The notes beneath the pieces are model-generated. The model was not told where the DNA came from. It searched no databases and saw only the letters and a program-made list of their open reading frames with translations. Shown here piece after piece: positions 1 through 8,277 of a stretch of DNA of 64,000 nucleotides. The translations under genes were made by a program, and so were the position numbers. Origin of the DNA: Novosphingobium huizhouense (GTDB lineage: Bacteria > Pseudomonadota > Alphaproteobacteria > Sphingomonadales > Sphingomonadaceae); contig NZ_JAILXZ010000001.1 in NCBI RefSeq assembly GCF_020179475.1, forward strand, positions 1,240,001 to 1,304,000, read 5' to 3'. The first letter of the stretch is position 1. The number at the start of each line of letters is the position of its first letter.

Positions 1-435
1 GAGGCGCGCCGGGGAGGCGGGCGCGGCCAGGCGCAGGTCGATCAGCGCCGGGATCGGCAGCGCTTCGAGGTCGTCGCCCGGTCGCGTCCCGAGCCAGGGC
101 TCGAGCAGGGTCTCGAGATCGCCCTGCGAGACGCGCGACACCGAGGCGACGCCCGGCGCCCGGCGCAGCGCGGCGATCGCCGCCTCGGCCTGGCGGTTGC
201 GCTCGGCAGGCGCGGCAGAGACGATTTGCACGGTGACCCCGCCTTCGAGATCGGCGCTGGCGGCGCGCGCCGCATTGCGCAAGGCCAGACCGCTGCCGGC
301 GGCGACGACGGTCAGCGCGATCATGATCGCGATCACCCAAGGCATCGGACCGGACAGCGAGCCTTCGGGAAGCAGCCGGGTGTCGCTGCGGCGGCGCCCG
401 TCGGGCAGGGAGAAGGAGAGGCGCAGGCCGATCAT
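1..435 (-). CDS. ftsX: Cell division protein FtsX, N-terminal part (cut by window edge)
   Basis: This is the membrane subunit of the FtsEX complex, which couples ATP hydrolysis by FtsE to activation of peptidoglycan hydrolases at the septum. About 145 residues are visible: a basic cytoplasmic N-terminus, one hydrophobic segment at roughly residues 31-52, then the start of the periplasmic domain. The ATG at 435 overlaps the ftsE stop by four bases (ATGA), so the two are translationally coupled. The frame stays open to position 1. The call rests on topology and on the fixed ftsE-ftsX order; the C-terminal membrane segments lie outside the window. Confidence 0.87.
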   Translation of the reverse strand, partial: MIGLRLSFSLPDGRRRSDTRLLPEGSLSGPMPWVIAIMIALTVVAAGSGLALRNAARAASADLEGGVTVQIVSAAPAERNRQAEAAIAALRRAPGVASVSRVSQGDLETLLEPWLGTRPGDDLEALPIPALIDLRLAAPASPARL

Positions 436-1166
436 GCCAGCCCCGTCTCGACGGTAGCGCGGCGCGGCGGATAGCGCAGCGCGCCGGTCGGGTCGGCGAG
501 CTTGCCCTTGTCGAGCCGCATCAGCAGGCTGCCCTCGACCTTGCCGATCAGGTGCAGGTCGTGGGTGGCGACGACGACGGTGGTCCCGAGCCGGTTGAGG
601 CTTTCGAACAGGCGCATCAGCTTCATCGCCATTTCGGGATCGACGTTGCCGGTCGGCTCGTCGGCGACGAGCATGTCGGGCCGCGCGATCACCGCGCGGG
701 CGATCGCGACGCGCTGCTGCTCGCCGCCCGAAAGCGTGGCGGGCCGCGCGTGCTGGCGATCGCCGAGGCCGACCCAGTCGAGCATGTCGGCGACGGGGCG
801 CAGGATCTCCCTCTCGCTGACCCCGGCGACGCGCAAGGGCAGGGCGACGTTGTCGAAGGCGGAGAGATGGGGGACAAGGCGGAAGTCCTGGAACACTACG
901 CCGATGCGGCGGCGGAAGCCGGGCAGCCGCTCGCGCGGGAGGGTGATCGCATCGGTGCCGAACATGCGGATCAACCCGCGCGAGGGGCGCTGGGCCAGGT
1001 AGAGCAGGCGCAGCAGGCTGGTCTTGCCCGCGCCGCTCGCCCCGGTGAGGAAGTAGAAGCACCCCGGATAGAGCGTGAACGAGATGTCGCTCAGCACCTC
1101 GCGCTCGGCGCCGTAACGCAGCCCGACGTTGTCGAACTGGACGATCTCGGCATCGGGCTTGATCAT
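432..1166 (-). CDS. ftsE: Cell division ATP-binding protein FtsE
   Basis: ATPase of the FtsEX divisome complex, 244 residues from the chosen ATG. It shows Walker A GASGAGKTS (42-50), a Q-loop (VFQDFRLVPH), the ABC signature LSGGEQQR (145-152), Walker B LVADEP and an H-loop His near 202. The C-terminal tail is slightly longer than in E. coli. The frame is open up to 1256, which would add about 30 Ala/Ser-rich residues with no family counterpart, so the ATG at 1166 is preferred, although its ribosome site is weak. It sits directly upstream of ftsX and diverges from the zinc-ribbon gene. Confidence 0.93.
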   Translation of the reverse strand: MIKPDAEIVQFDNVGLRYGAEREVLSDISFTLYPGCFYFLTGASGAGKTSLLRLLYLAQRPSRGLIRMFGTDAITLPRERLPGFRRRIGVVFQDFRLVPHLSAFDNVALPLRVAGVSEREILRPVADMLDWVGLGDRQHARPATLSGGEQQRVAIARAVIARPDMLVADEPTGNVDPEMAMKLMRLFESLNRLGTTVVVATHDLHLIGKVEGSLLMRLDKGKLADPTGALRYPPRRATVETGLA

Positions 1167-1342
1167 CACGTCTGCGGCGGGTCCCACTGGCGAGGCGGCG
1201 ACGGAGCTTGCGGCGGCTCGCGGTCCTGCTGTCGTTTCCGCCGCTATAGGCGTCAATCCATGTGGAAAAAAGGTTGGGGACGCATTTTGCCGGGGCCTCG
1301 GCTATTGTTTCGGCTCCAGCGGCCATGCTTAGATCGAACGCG

Positions 1343-2215
1343 ATGATCATCGCCTGCCCCGCATGCTCGACGCGCTATGTCGTTCCTGACAGTGCGATCG
1401 GTGCGGACGGCCGCACCGTCCGCTGCGCCAAATGCCGCCACAGCTGGTTCCAGCACGGCCCGGAGCTGCCGCTCCAGGCAAGCGAGGCTGGTCCGTCGCC
1501 CGCATCTGCGCCGCCGCCACCAGCGCCGCCGCCGCCTGCGCCGCCTCCGCCGGCTGCTGCGCCGCCCGTCCGGCCGGCCCCGCAGCCGGCTGCGCCTCGG
1601 CCGGCTCCGGCGCAGCCCGTGCCGCCGCGCCCGGCGGCTTCTCCGGCAGCGGCGGTTGCCGAGGAAACGTTCCCGACCACGCCGAGCGTGCCGCGCCGCT
1701 ACGGTTTTGCCGACGAAGCCGAGACGGCGGGCGAGGCCGATGCCGAGGTCGCATCGACCTTCGCGCCCGAACCCCCTTTCCGCCCGCGGCGCAACCTCGC
1801 GCGGTGGTGGACCGCCGCGGCGATCGCCTTCGCGCTGCTCGTCGCCGCGCTGATCGGCGCGGTCGCCTGGTTCGGCCTGCCCGACTGGTTGCCCGTGGCG
1901 CGCCCGACGTTCGGTCCCAGCCAGGCCGACCTGGAGCTGTCGTTTCCCGCCGAGCGCCAGGACCGGCGCACGCTGCCCAACGGCACCGAATATTTCGGCG
2001 CGAGCGGTACCGTGACCAACGTCGGCAAGGAGGTCCGCGACCTGCCGCCGATCCTGATCGTGCTGCGCGATGCCAAGGACCGCATCGTCTATACCTGGGA
2101 CGTCAATCCACCCAGGCCGAGCCTGAAGCCCGGCGAAAGCGTGACGATCAACGAGGCGGTCACCGACGTGCCGAGAAGCGCCAAGGTCGCCGAGATCGGC
2201 TGGAAGCCCGACTGA
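1343..2215 (+). CDS. MJ0042-type zinc-ribbon and DUF3426 membrane protein
   Basis: 290-residue protein of unknown function. The N-terminus carries a zinc ribbon with two CxxC pairs (C5/C8 and C28/C31) in the arrangement of the MJ0042 family. A long Pro/Ala-rich linker follows (about 55-115), then one membrane segment near 155-180 and a C-terminal domain typical of DUF3426. The architecture suggests a cytoplasmic zinc finger tethered to the inner membrane with a periplasmic C-terminal domain. The ATG at 1343 is preferred over an upstream one because the first Cys pair then lies at the usual position. In alphaproteobacteria this gene is often found beside ftsE, as here. Its role in division is only inferred from that. 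Confidence 0.85.
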   Translation: MIIACPACSTRYVVPDSAIGADGRTVRCAKCRHSWFQHGPELPLQASEAGPSPASAPPPPAPPPPAPPPPAAAPPVRPAPQPAAPRPAPAQPVPPRPAASPAAAVAEETFPTTPSVPRRYGFADEAETAGEADAEVASTFAPEPPFRPRRNLARWWTAAAIAFALLVAALIGAVAWFGLPDWLPVARPTFGPSQADLELSFPAERQDRRTLPNGTEYFGASGTVTNVGKEVRDLPPILIVLRDAKDRIVYTWDVNPPRPSLKPGESVTINEAVTDVPRSAKVAEIGWKPD

Positions 2216-2355
2216 CGCCGCTTGCGACGGCCGGCGCGAAAAAATCGTGCCGGGGCTGTTGCGTGCCCCAAAGTCCTTTGCTAGGGGCGCGCTCCTACCC
2301 CGACGGGAAGCCGCTTTTCACGAGTTCGCTCGAAGCCTGGCACCCCGGACGATTT

Positions 2356-2442
2356 GCGGTCGTGGCGGAATTGGTAGACGCGCAACGTTGAGGTCGTTGT
2401 GGGCGAAAGCCCGTGGAAGTTCGAGTCTTCTCGACCGCACCA
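2356..2442 (+). tRNA. tRNA-Leu (GAG anticodon)
   Basis: 87 nt including an encoded CCA. The acceptor stem GCGGTCG pairs with CGACCGC. The anticodon stem CAACG/CGTTG closes the loop TTGAGGT, giving anticodon GAG, which reads CUC and CUU. The long variable arm and the GGCGGAATTGG D-arm are typical of class II tRNA-Leu. Confidence 0.97.
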
Positions 2443-2481
2443 GACAGTCAGAACGGAACGGTGATCCTCGCCTTCGGGCGG

Positions 2482-3792
2482 TCACCGCACGGCGTGCGCT
2501 TCGGGCATCTTCAGCAGGACCGGCACCGTCGCCAGCGCGACCACGGCGATCATCGCCCCGGGCAGCGGCGCCCAGCCGGTGGCCGCCAGCAGCGCCTGTG
2601 CGATCCACGGAGCGAGCCCGCCGAAGATCGCGGTCGCAGTCGTCGCTCCGAAGGCGAGGCCGCTCAGACGACCTTCGCCGGGGAACTGCTCGGCGGTCGC
2701 CACCGCGCCGACCGCGCTGACCCCGCCGGCGAGCGCGGCGAGGATCACCGCGCCCACGGTCGCGACTGCGCCCGACGCGCCAGCCATCAGCGAAAACAGG
2801 CTGATCGGCAGCACCACGCTGGCCAGCGCGAAGCCGACGAGCACCGGCTTGCGTCCGATGCGGTCGGACAGCGCGCCCAGCGGCGGAGTGACAACGATGA
2901 CCGCGAGCGCGGCGACCGTCGCGAGTTGGAGGGTCTGCGCTTCGCTCATCGCACCGACGGAGGCGAGGTAGACCGGAACGTAGGTGATCCCGACGTAGTA
3001 GGTGATCGAGCCCAGTGCGGAAATGGCAAAGCCCCGCACGATCCCGGCGCGATGGTGGCGCAGGGCATGGCGCAGCGGGTTTGCAGGGACCGTGCCCGAA
3101 GCGCGCTGCCGGTCGAAATCGGGTGATTCCTCGATCCGCACGCGCGCGACGAGAACCCCGGCGGCGAGCACGGCGCCGAACAGGAACGGTATGCGCCAGC
3201 CCCAGGTGACGAGATCGGCATCGCTCATCAGGCTGACGGTAAGCGCCGAGACGCCGGCGGCGAGCAGCGCGCCGATCTCGCTCGCGGCGGCGGCGAGCGA
3301 GGTGACGAGCCCGCGCCGCTCGGCCGGTGCGCCCTCCATCAGATAGGCGACGACGCCGGTATATTCGCCGCCGACCGAGAACCCCATGACGCAGCGGATC
3401 GACAGCAGCAGCGCGCCCGCCAGCTCGCCGACCTCGCCTCGGCCGGGCAGCAGCGCGGTGGCGAGCATGGCGAGGCTCATCATCAGCATCGAGGCGAGCA
3501 TCGTCAGGCGGCGGCCGAAGCGGTCGCCGACGTGTCCGAACACGATCGCGCCGATCGGGCGCATCAGATAGGCGACCGCGAAGCCGCCGAGCGTGACCAG
3601 CACGCCGGACTGTCCCGCGCCGAAGAACACGCGCGAGAGCACCGCGGCGAGATAGAGGTACAAGGTGAAGTCGTACCATTCGACGATGGTCGAGAACGCG
3701 GCGATCGCCTGCGAGGCGCGCGACATCGGCGCGGGCGCCGGCTGGGTCGACCGCGATGGCGGCGGGGTCGGCGTGGTTGCTGGCTTGATCAT
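2482..3792 (-). CDS. MFS transporter, metabolite:H+ symporter (MHS) type
   Basis: 436-residue inner-membrane permease with about 12 hydrophobic segments. The N-terminus has the TIVEWYDF signature typical of the MHS family (ShiA, KgtP, ProP). The loop 2-3 motif GHVGDRFGRR lies near 86-95, and a second copy (GALSDRIGRK) starts the second half. Such proteins take up organic acids or osmolytes with protons; the substrate cannot be read from the sequence. The first 22 residues are Pro/Thr-rich, so translation could instead start at Met23 (3726). The gene stands alone, convergent with the tRNA and divergent from egtD. Confidence 0.85.
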   Translation of the reverse strand: MIKPATTPTPPPSRSTQPAPAPMSRASQAIAAFSTIVEWYDFTLYLYLAAVLSRVFFGAGQSGVLVTLGGFAVAYLMRPIGAIVFGHVGDRFGRRLTMLASMLMMSLAMLATALLPGRGEVGELAGALLLSIRCVMGFSVGGEYTGVVAYLMEGAPAERRGLVTSLAAAASEIGALLAAGVSALTVSLMSDADLVTWGWRIPFLFGAVLAAGVLVARVRIEESPDFDRQRASGTVPANPLRHALRHHRAGIVRGFAISALGSITYYVGITYVPVYLASVGAMSEAQTLQLATVAALAVIVVTPPLGALSDRIGRKPVLVGFALASVVLPISLFSLMAGASGAVATVGAVILAALAGGVSAVGAVATAEQFPGEGRLSGLAFGATTATAIFGGLAPWIAQALLAATGWAPLPGAMIAVVALATVPVLLKMPEAHAVR

Positions 3793-3867
3793 CGTTGCGG
3801 AACTAACATAAACTCTGCCGGTTCACGCGATAATCCGCGTGGGGGAAACGGGATGTCGCAAGGTGCG

Positions 3868-3900
3868 ACCGGCTCGGGCCCTGTCGAAGCTTCGAAGGAC
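3868..3900. repeat. CCTTCGACA-type palindromic repeat remnant
   Basis: The leader of egtD contains CTGTCGAAG followed by CTTCGAAGG, related to the CCTTCGACA repeats that are scattered through sphingomonad genomes and to the copy near 31835-31920. It supports starting egtD at 3908 rather than further upstream. Whether this is a true copy needs a genome-wide comparison. Confidence 0.35.
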
Positions 3901-3907
3901 CGCCGTC

Positions 3908-4861
3908 ATGACCGAGACTCTCGCCAAGATCGACCCGAACTTTGCCCGCGACGTGGTGCAGGGACTTTGCCAGCCGCGCAAGACGATCCCGGCGCGCTAC
4001 TTCTACGACTTGCGCGGGTCAGAACTGTTCGAGGACATTACCCGACTGCCCGAATATTATCCCACCCGCACCGAACTCGCGCTGCTCGAGCGGCATGGCG
4101 ACGATCTGGCGCGGCTCGCCGGGCGCGGGCGCACGGTGGTCGAATTCGGCGCGGGCTCGGTGACCAAGACGCCGCTGCTGCTCGACGCGACCGAGGCGCG
4201 CACGTTTGTCGCGATCGACATTTCGGCCGAGTTCCTGCGCCATGCGGCGCGCGCGCTTGCCGCCGCACGGCCGGCGCTCGAGGTGGTCGAGGTCGCGGGC
4301 GACTTCACCCGCCCGCTCGCGCTGCCGGCGCTGCCCGGGCCGCTCACCGGGTTCTTCTCGGGCTCGACCATCGGCAACTTCGACCATCGCGCCGCAGTCG
4401 ACCTGCTGCGCTCGTTCCGCGCGACGCTGGGCAAGGACGCGCGGCTGGTGATCGGGATAGACACGCGCAAGAACCCGCATCTGCTCGAGGCAGCCTACGA
4501 CGATGCGCAAGGGGTGACGGCGGCGTTCAACCTCAACCTGCTGCACCGCATCAACCGCGAGCTCGGCGGGACGGTTCCGGTCGAGGCGTTCGAGCATCGC
4601 GCGGTGTGGCACGACGGCTATGGCCGTATCGAGATGCACCTCGTCGCGACGCGCGATGTCGCCTTCGCGGTGGCCGGCCGCCATTTCACGATGCGCGCGG
4701 GCGAGACGATCCACACCGAAAACAGCTACAAGTACACCCCGGCCGAGGCGCGCTTGCTGGCGCGGGCATCGGGCTGGGAGCCGCTTGCCGCCTGGACCGA
4801 TCCGCAGGACCTGTTCGGGCTGCATGTCTGGGCGGCGGCGGACGAGGTCCTGCAACCGTGA
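3908..4861 (+). CDS. egtD: L-histidine N-alpha-methyltransferase EgtD
   Basis: SAM-dependent enzyme that trimethylates histidine to hercynine, the first step of ergothioneine synthesis; 317 residues. It has the family N-terminus with KTIPARYFYD and YPTRTE (51-56), the SAM-binding strand VVEFGAGSVTKT (77-88) and the GSTIGNF motif. An upstream in-frame ATG at 3839 would add residues derived from a repeat-like leader, so 3908 is chosen. The stop overlaps the GTG start of egtB (GTGA), so the two genes form a coupled pair. EgtC and EgtE are not nearby; other enzymes or a second locus would be needed for the last step. Confidence 0.92.
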   Translation: MTETLAKIDPNFARDVVQGLCQPRKTIPARYFYDLRGSELFEDITRLPEYYPTRTELALLERHGDDLARLAGRGRTVVEFGAGSVTKTPLLLDATEARTFVAIDISAEFLRHAARALAAARPALEVVEVAGDFTRPLALPALPGPLTGFFSGSTIGNFDHRAAVDLLRSFRATLGKDARLVIGIDTRKNPHLLEAAYDDAQGVTAAFNLNLLHRINRELGGTVPVEAFEHRAVWHDGYGRIEMHLVATRDVAFAVAGRHFTMRAGETIHTENSYKYTPAEARLLARASGWEPLAAWTDPQDLFGLHVWAAADEVLQP

Positions 4862-6105
4862 GCACGGCGCCCGAGCGTGCGCGGGCCGGAGATGCGGACG
4901 CCCTGCAGACCGGGGATGCGCTGGCGCGCTACCGCCGCGTGCGCGACACGACCGTGGCGCTCGTCGCGGACCTCTCTGCCGAGGATTGCCAGGTCCAGTC
5001 GATGCCCGACGTCAGCCCGGCGAAGTGGCACCTTGCCCACACCACCTGGTTCTTCGAGACCTTCCTGCTGCTGCCGCTGTTGCCGCGCTATCGCGCGTTC
5101 GATCCCGCTTATGCGGTGCTGTTCAATTCGTACTACGTCGGCGTCGGGGCGCGCCACCCGCGGGCCGAGCGGGGACTGCTGACCCGCCCTTCGCTCAGCG
5201 AGGTGCTCGCCTATCGCGTCCATGTCGACGCAGCGATCGCGGACCTGGTCGCGGGGACGCCGGCGGCAGGCTGGGCGGCGCTGCTCGAACTCGGCTGCCA
5301 GCATGAGCAGCAGCATCAGGAGCTGATCCTGATGGACATCAAGCACGTGCTTTCGCGCAATCCGCTGCGTCCGGCCTACCGCGCCGAGGGCGAGGGCGGG
5401 CAAGCGGCAGGACCGGCGCAATGGCGCGCGGTGCCGGGCGGCCATTACGAGATCGGTCACGCCGGCTCGGACGGGAGCGCAGACCGGGGTCGAAGCGCGT
5501 TCTGCTTCGACAACGAGCAGCCGCGCCATCGCGTCTGGCTTGAACCGTTCGCGCTCGCGAGCCGGTTGGTTACCGCCGGTGAATACCGCGCGTTCATCGC
5601 CGATGGCGGCTATGCGCGCGCCGAGCTGTGGCTCTCCGACGGTTGGGACCAGGCCCGGCGCGAGGGCTGGCAGGCGCCGCTCTATTGGGAGCGCGACGGC
5701 GATGGCGAGGATTGGCGCTGCTTCACGCTGGGTGGACTCGTTCCCATCGATCCGCAGGCGCCGGTGCTTCATGTCAGCTATTACGAGGCCGACGCCTATG
5801 CCCGCTGGGCCGGGGCGCGGCTCCCGACCGAGGCCGAATGGGAGGTCGCGGCGCAGACCGTGGCGCTCGACCAATGCTGCGACACCGCCTGGCAGTGGAC
5901 CGGTTCGGCCTATCTCGGCTATCCCGGATTCGTCGCGCCGGCGGGGGCGGTGGGCGAATACAACGGCAAGTTCATGATCAACCAGATGGTGCTGCGTGGC
6001 GGGTCGCTGGCGACGCCGCAGGGCCATGCCCGGACGACCTATCGCAACTTCTTTCCCCCCGCCGCGCGCTGGGCGTTCAGCGGCATCCGCCTCGCCCTCG
6101 GCTAG
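4858..6105 (+). CDS. egtB: Ergothioneine sulfoxide synthase EgtB
   Basis: Non-haem iron enzyme that joins hercynine to a thiol (cysteine or gamma-glutamylcysteine) with oxygen; 415 residues. The N-terminal DinB-like domain supplies the iron ligands: a His in KWHLAHTTW (58/61) and the HxxxHxE motif at H149, H153, E155. The C-terminal half is an FGE/sulfatase-modifying fold (RLPTEAEWE, then a conserved RGGS segment). It starts at a GTG overlapping the egtD stop. Which thiol donor it uses cannot be decided by eye. Its TAG stop lies in a CTAG shared with the convergent racemase gene. Confidence 0.92.
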   Translation: MSTAPERARAGDADALQTGDALARYRRVRDTTVALVADLSAEDCQVQSMPDVSPAKWHLAHTTWFFETFLLLPLLPRYRAFDPAYAVLFNSYYVGVGARHPRAERGLLTRPSLSEVLAYRVHVDAAIADLVAGTPAAGWAALLELGCQHEQQHQELILMDIKHVLSRNPLRPAYRAEGEGGQAAGPAQWRAVPGGHYEIGHAGSDGSADRGRSAFCFDNEQPRHRVWLEPFALASRLVTAGEYRAFIADGGYARAELWLSDGWDQARREGWQAPLYWERDGDGEDWRCFTLGGLVPIDPQAPVLHVSYYEADAYARWAGARLPTEAEWEVAAQTVALDQCCDTAWQWTGSAYLGYPGFVAPAGAVGEYNGKFMINQMVLRGGSLATPQGHARTTYRNFFPPAARWAFSGIRLALG

Positions 6106-6794
6106 CCGGCGAGCGCCAGGTCGACGCAGGCGCGGCACTGCAGGACGAGCGGATCGACCAGCGGCAGCGCGGAGCTTGCGGCCCTGATCGCAAGCGGCAG
6201 TTCGGTGCAGCCGAGGATCACCGCCTCGCACCCTCGTGCGGCGTGGTCGGCGATGAGCGTCGCGAACCAGGCAGTGAAGGCGGGGTCGTTCTCGCCATTG
6301 GCGAGCCGCGTCTGGATCGCGCCGATCGTGGCGCGGTCGGCTTCCACCGGGACCTCGACCTCTAGCCCTGCGGCACGCAGCGGATCGGCATAGTAGCCGT
6401 CCTCCATGGTGAAGCGCGTGCCGAGCAGCAGCACCCGCCTGGCCCCGCGGGCGACGAGGTCGTCGCGCACGAGGCGGATGGCGTGGGCCATCGGCGGCGC
6501 GTGCGTGAAGTCGGGCGCGATCGTGTCGTAGATCTTGTGCAGCGTGTTGTTCGCGATCATCCAGCAATCGGGCCCGAACGCCAGCAACGTCTCGATCTCG
6601 CGCCGCAGCAGGCCCGGAATCACGCTCCAGTCGTGCGAATAGGCGGTGCGGATCGCGTGGTAGTCGATGCTGTAGAGCGCGATCCGCGCCGAGTGATGCG
6701 CTCCGCAGCGCCGCTCGACCTCTTCGTTTAGGAGGCGGTAAGGGAGCATCGTCGAGGGCCAGCTCGTGCCGCCGAGCACGCCGATGAGCTTCAT
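6102..6794 (-). CDS. Aspartate/glutamate racemase family protein with atypical active site
   Basis: 230 residues. The N-terminus (LIGVLGGTSWPST) and the segment LLLGTRFTMEDGYY match the Asp/Glu racemase family close to E. coli YgeA. The second catalytic cysteine is present in GCTELPL. At the first catalytic position the family has Cys (CNT) or, in YgeA, Thr (TNT), but here the sequence is ANNTLHK, with Asn82 at that place. The protein may still bind amino acids, but classical two-base racemisation is doubtful. Met at 6794 is chosen because the family begins there; the frame stays open further upstream. No operon partner is evident. Confidence 0.8.
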   Translation of the reverse strand: MKLIGVLGGTSWPSTMLPYRLLNEEVERRCGAHHSARIALYSIDYHAIRTAYSHDWSVIPGLLRREIETLLAFGPDCWMIANNTLHKIYDTIAPDFTHAPPMAHAIRLVRDDLVARGARRVLLLGTRFTMEDGYYADPLRAAGLEVEVPVEADRATIGAIQTRLANGENDPAFTAWFATLIADHAARGCEAVILGCTELPLAIRAASSALPLVDPLVLQCRACVDLALAG

Positions 6795-6831
6795 TGCTGA
6801 CGCACGCGCCGGCGCTGCCCCGAGATCGGGC

Positions 6832-7530
6832 TCAGAAGCGCAGGCCGGTCGAGATCGCCCAGGCGACGGCGCCTGCAAGGGCGATGCCGACGACCAGCGC
6901 GACCGGACTTGCCCGCACCGGTTCGACTTGCGCGCCCGCGGCCGGACGGGTCTTTCCGGTGATCATCGCGGTCAGCAGGTTGGTCCCCAGCACGAAGCGG
7001 TAGTAAAGGATGGCGAGGACGTGCAGCGCGACCAGCGCGAGCAGCACGTTGAACGCCGCCTCGTGGATCTCGGCCGCCTGGCGTCCGGCCTCGAAGCTGA
7101 CGTAGTCCGACAGCGGGCCGGATTCGAGCCCATCGACGTCGACCGCGAAAAGGCCGGCGCCGACCATCGCGAACAGTGCGAGAAGCAGCGCGGCAACGCT
7201 CCACCCGCCCATCGGGTTGTGGCCGAAGGCAGGCGCGTGCCGCCGTCCTGTGAGGCCGCGGGCGTAGGCCAGCACCGCGCCGGGGCCCTTGAGGAACTGC
7301 GAGAACCGTGCGGTGCGGCTCCCGAACAGGCCCCAGAACACGCGGAACACGAGCAGCGCGAGGATCGTGTAGCCCGACAGGCGATGGCGATCCATGTCGT
7401 GGTTCTCGCCGCTCCACCACGAGAAGGCGACGAGACCGACGAGCGCCCAGTGGAACACCCGGGTCGGAAGGTCCCACAGCGGAACCGCAGGCATGGTCGT
7501 TGCGTCCGACCCGGAAGTGGTGCTGGCCAT
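6832..7530 (-). CDS. Cytochrome b561-type membrane protein
   Basis: 232-residue inner-membrane protein with about four hydrophobic helices and a fifth near the C-terminus. Candidate haem-ligand histidines are in RVFHWALV (His27), DRHRLSGY (His49) and the pair EIHEAAFN/ALHVLAILYY. This fits the diheme cytochrome b561/NapC-like b subunit that passes electrons from quinol or to a soluble cytochrome. It lies 8 bases downstream of the cytochrome c' gene, so the two are probably one operon and may be redox partners. An in-frame start at 7569 would overlap the c' gene; the start at 7530 avoids that. Confidence 0.85.
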   Translation of the reverse strand: MASTTSGSDATTMPAVPLWDLPTRVFHWALVGLVAFSWWSGENHDMDRHRLSGYTILALLVFRVFWGLFGSRTARFSQFLKGPGAVLAYARGLTGRRHAPAFGHNPMGGWSVAALLLALFAMVGAGLFAVDVDGLESGPLSDYVSFEAGRQAAEIHEAAFNVLLALVALHVLAILYYRFVLGTNLLTAMITGKTRPAAGAQVEPVRASPVALVVGIALAGAVAWAISTGLRF

Positions 7531-7538
7531 CGCTCGGG

Positions 7539-8006
7539 TCAGTCTTCCTTGCGGAACTTGCGGTGGCATTCGCCGCAGACCCCGCCGAGCGCCTTCATCT
7601 GCGCGCCGACCGCGGCGGCATCGCCCGAACCGGCGACGCCGACCAGCTTGTTGGCTTCGCCCACGAGGCGACCGCCGAGCGCGTCGAAGGTGGCGCGGTC
7701 GGTCCAGATCGCGGGCAGCGCGTCGGTCTTGAGGCCCGACGACGGCCCGGTGCCGGCGGGGAACAGCTTGGTCACCTGCGGCGCCGCGGCGGCGATGATC
7801 TTCGCGTTGGCAAGAAGCAAGCCCTTGTTCGGCGCGCCCGACTTGAGCTCGCCGCCTATCGCCTTCATCGCCTTGCCCATCTTCTCGAAGTTGGCGTGGC
7901 GCATGTCGATCGCCTGCTGGGGCGTCAGGGCGGCGACCGAGGCGGCGCCGCCGGCAAGCGCGCTGACGGCGGCGAGCGCGAGTACGATGGTCTTTGCGTG
8001 GATCAT
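7539..8006 (-). CDS. Periplasmic cytochrome c'
   Basis: 155 residues with an N-terminal signal peptide (hydrophobic 6-25, Ala-rich cleavage region). The rest is a helical body and a C-terminal haem-binding CxxCH (C144, C147, H148), the position typical of cytochrome c'. Members of this family bind NO or CO at a five-coordinate haem and act in nitrosative stress or electron storage. The frame stays open upstream to 8279, but the signal peptide fixes the start at 8006. The gene precedes the b561 gene, and such b561/c' pairs are common in proteobacteria. Confidence 0.9.
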   Translation of the reverse strand: MIHAKTIVLALAAVSALAGGAASVAALTPQQAIDMRHANFEKMGKAMKAIGGELKSGAPNKGLLLANAKIIAAAAPQVTKLFPAGTGPSSGLKTDALPAIWTDRATFDALGGRLVGEANKLVGVAGSGDAAAVGAQMKALGGVCGECHRKFRKED

Positions 8007-8277
8007 GGGATTGTCCGGATGCTGGAGGAACTGGGTCGCGGTGTCGGCCCGGTCATTGGCAAGGCAGTGATGCTGGTGCGACATCGAATGCTCCGGGAGC
8101 GTTGGCGACGCGGCAATATCGCCGCAGCGGCAGCGGCTGGCAAGCGGCGCGATCACCCTTGGTGGCGATCCCTGCCGGCACCTCTGCGGCACGCGTGACC
8201 CGCTGTGGGACGTCGCGTGGCCGTACTCTTCACAGTTGCTGCGCAGCATGCGACAATGGCGCCATGCGAGGCGTTGC

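Noticed and set aside
3532..6105. An 857-residue open frame that seems to fuse sequences upstream of EgtB
   Set aside because: Only the part from 4858 is family-like; egtD covers the upstream part in another frame with clear methyltransferase motifs.
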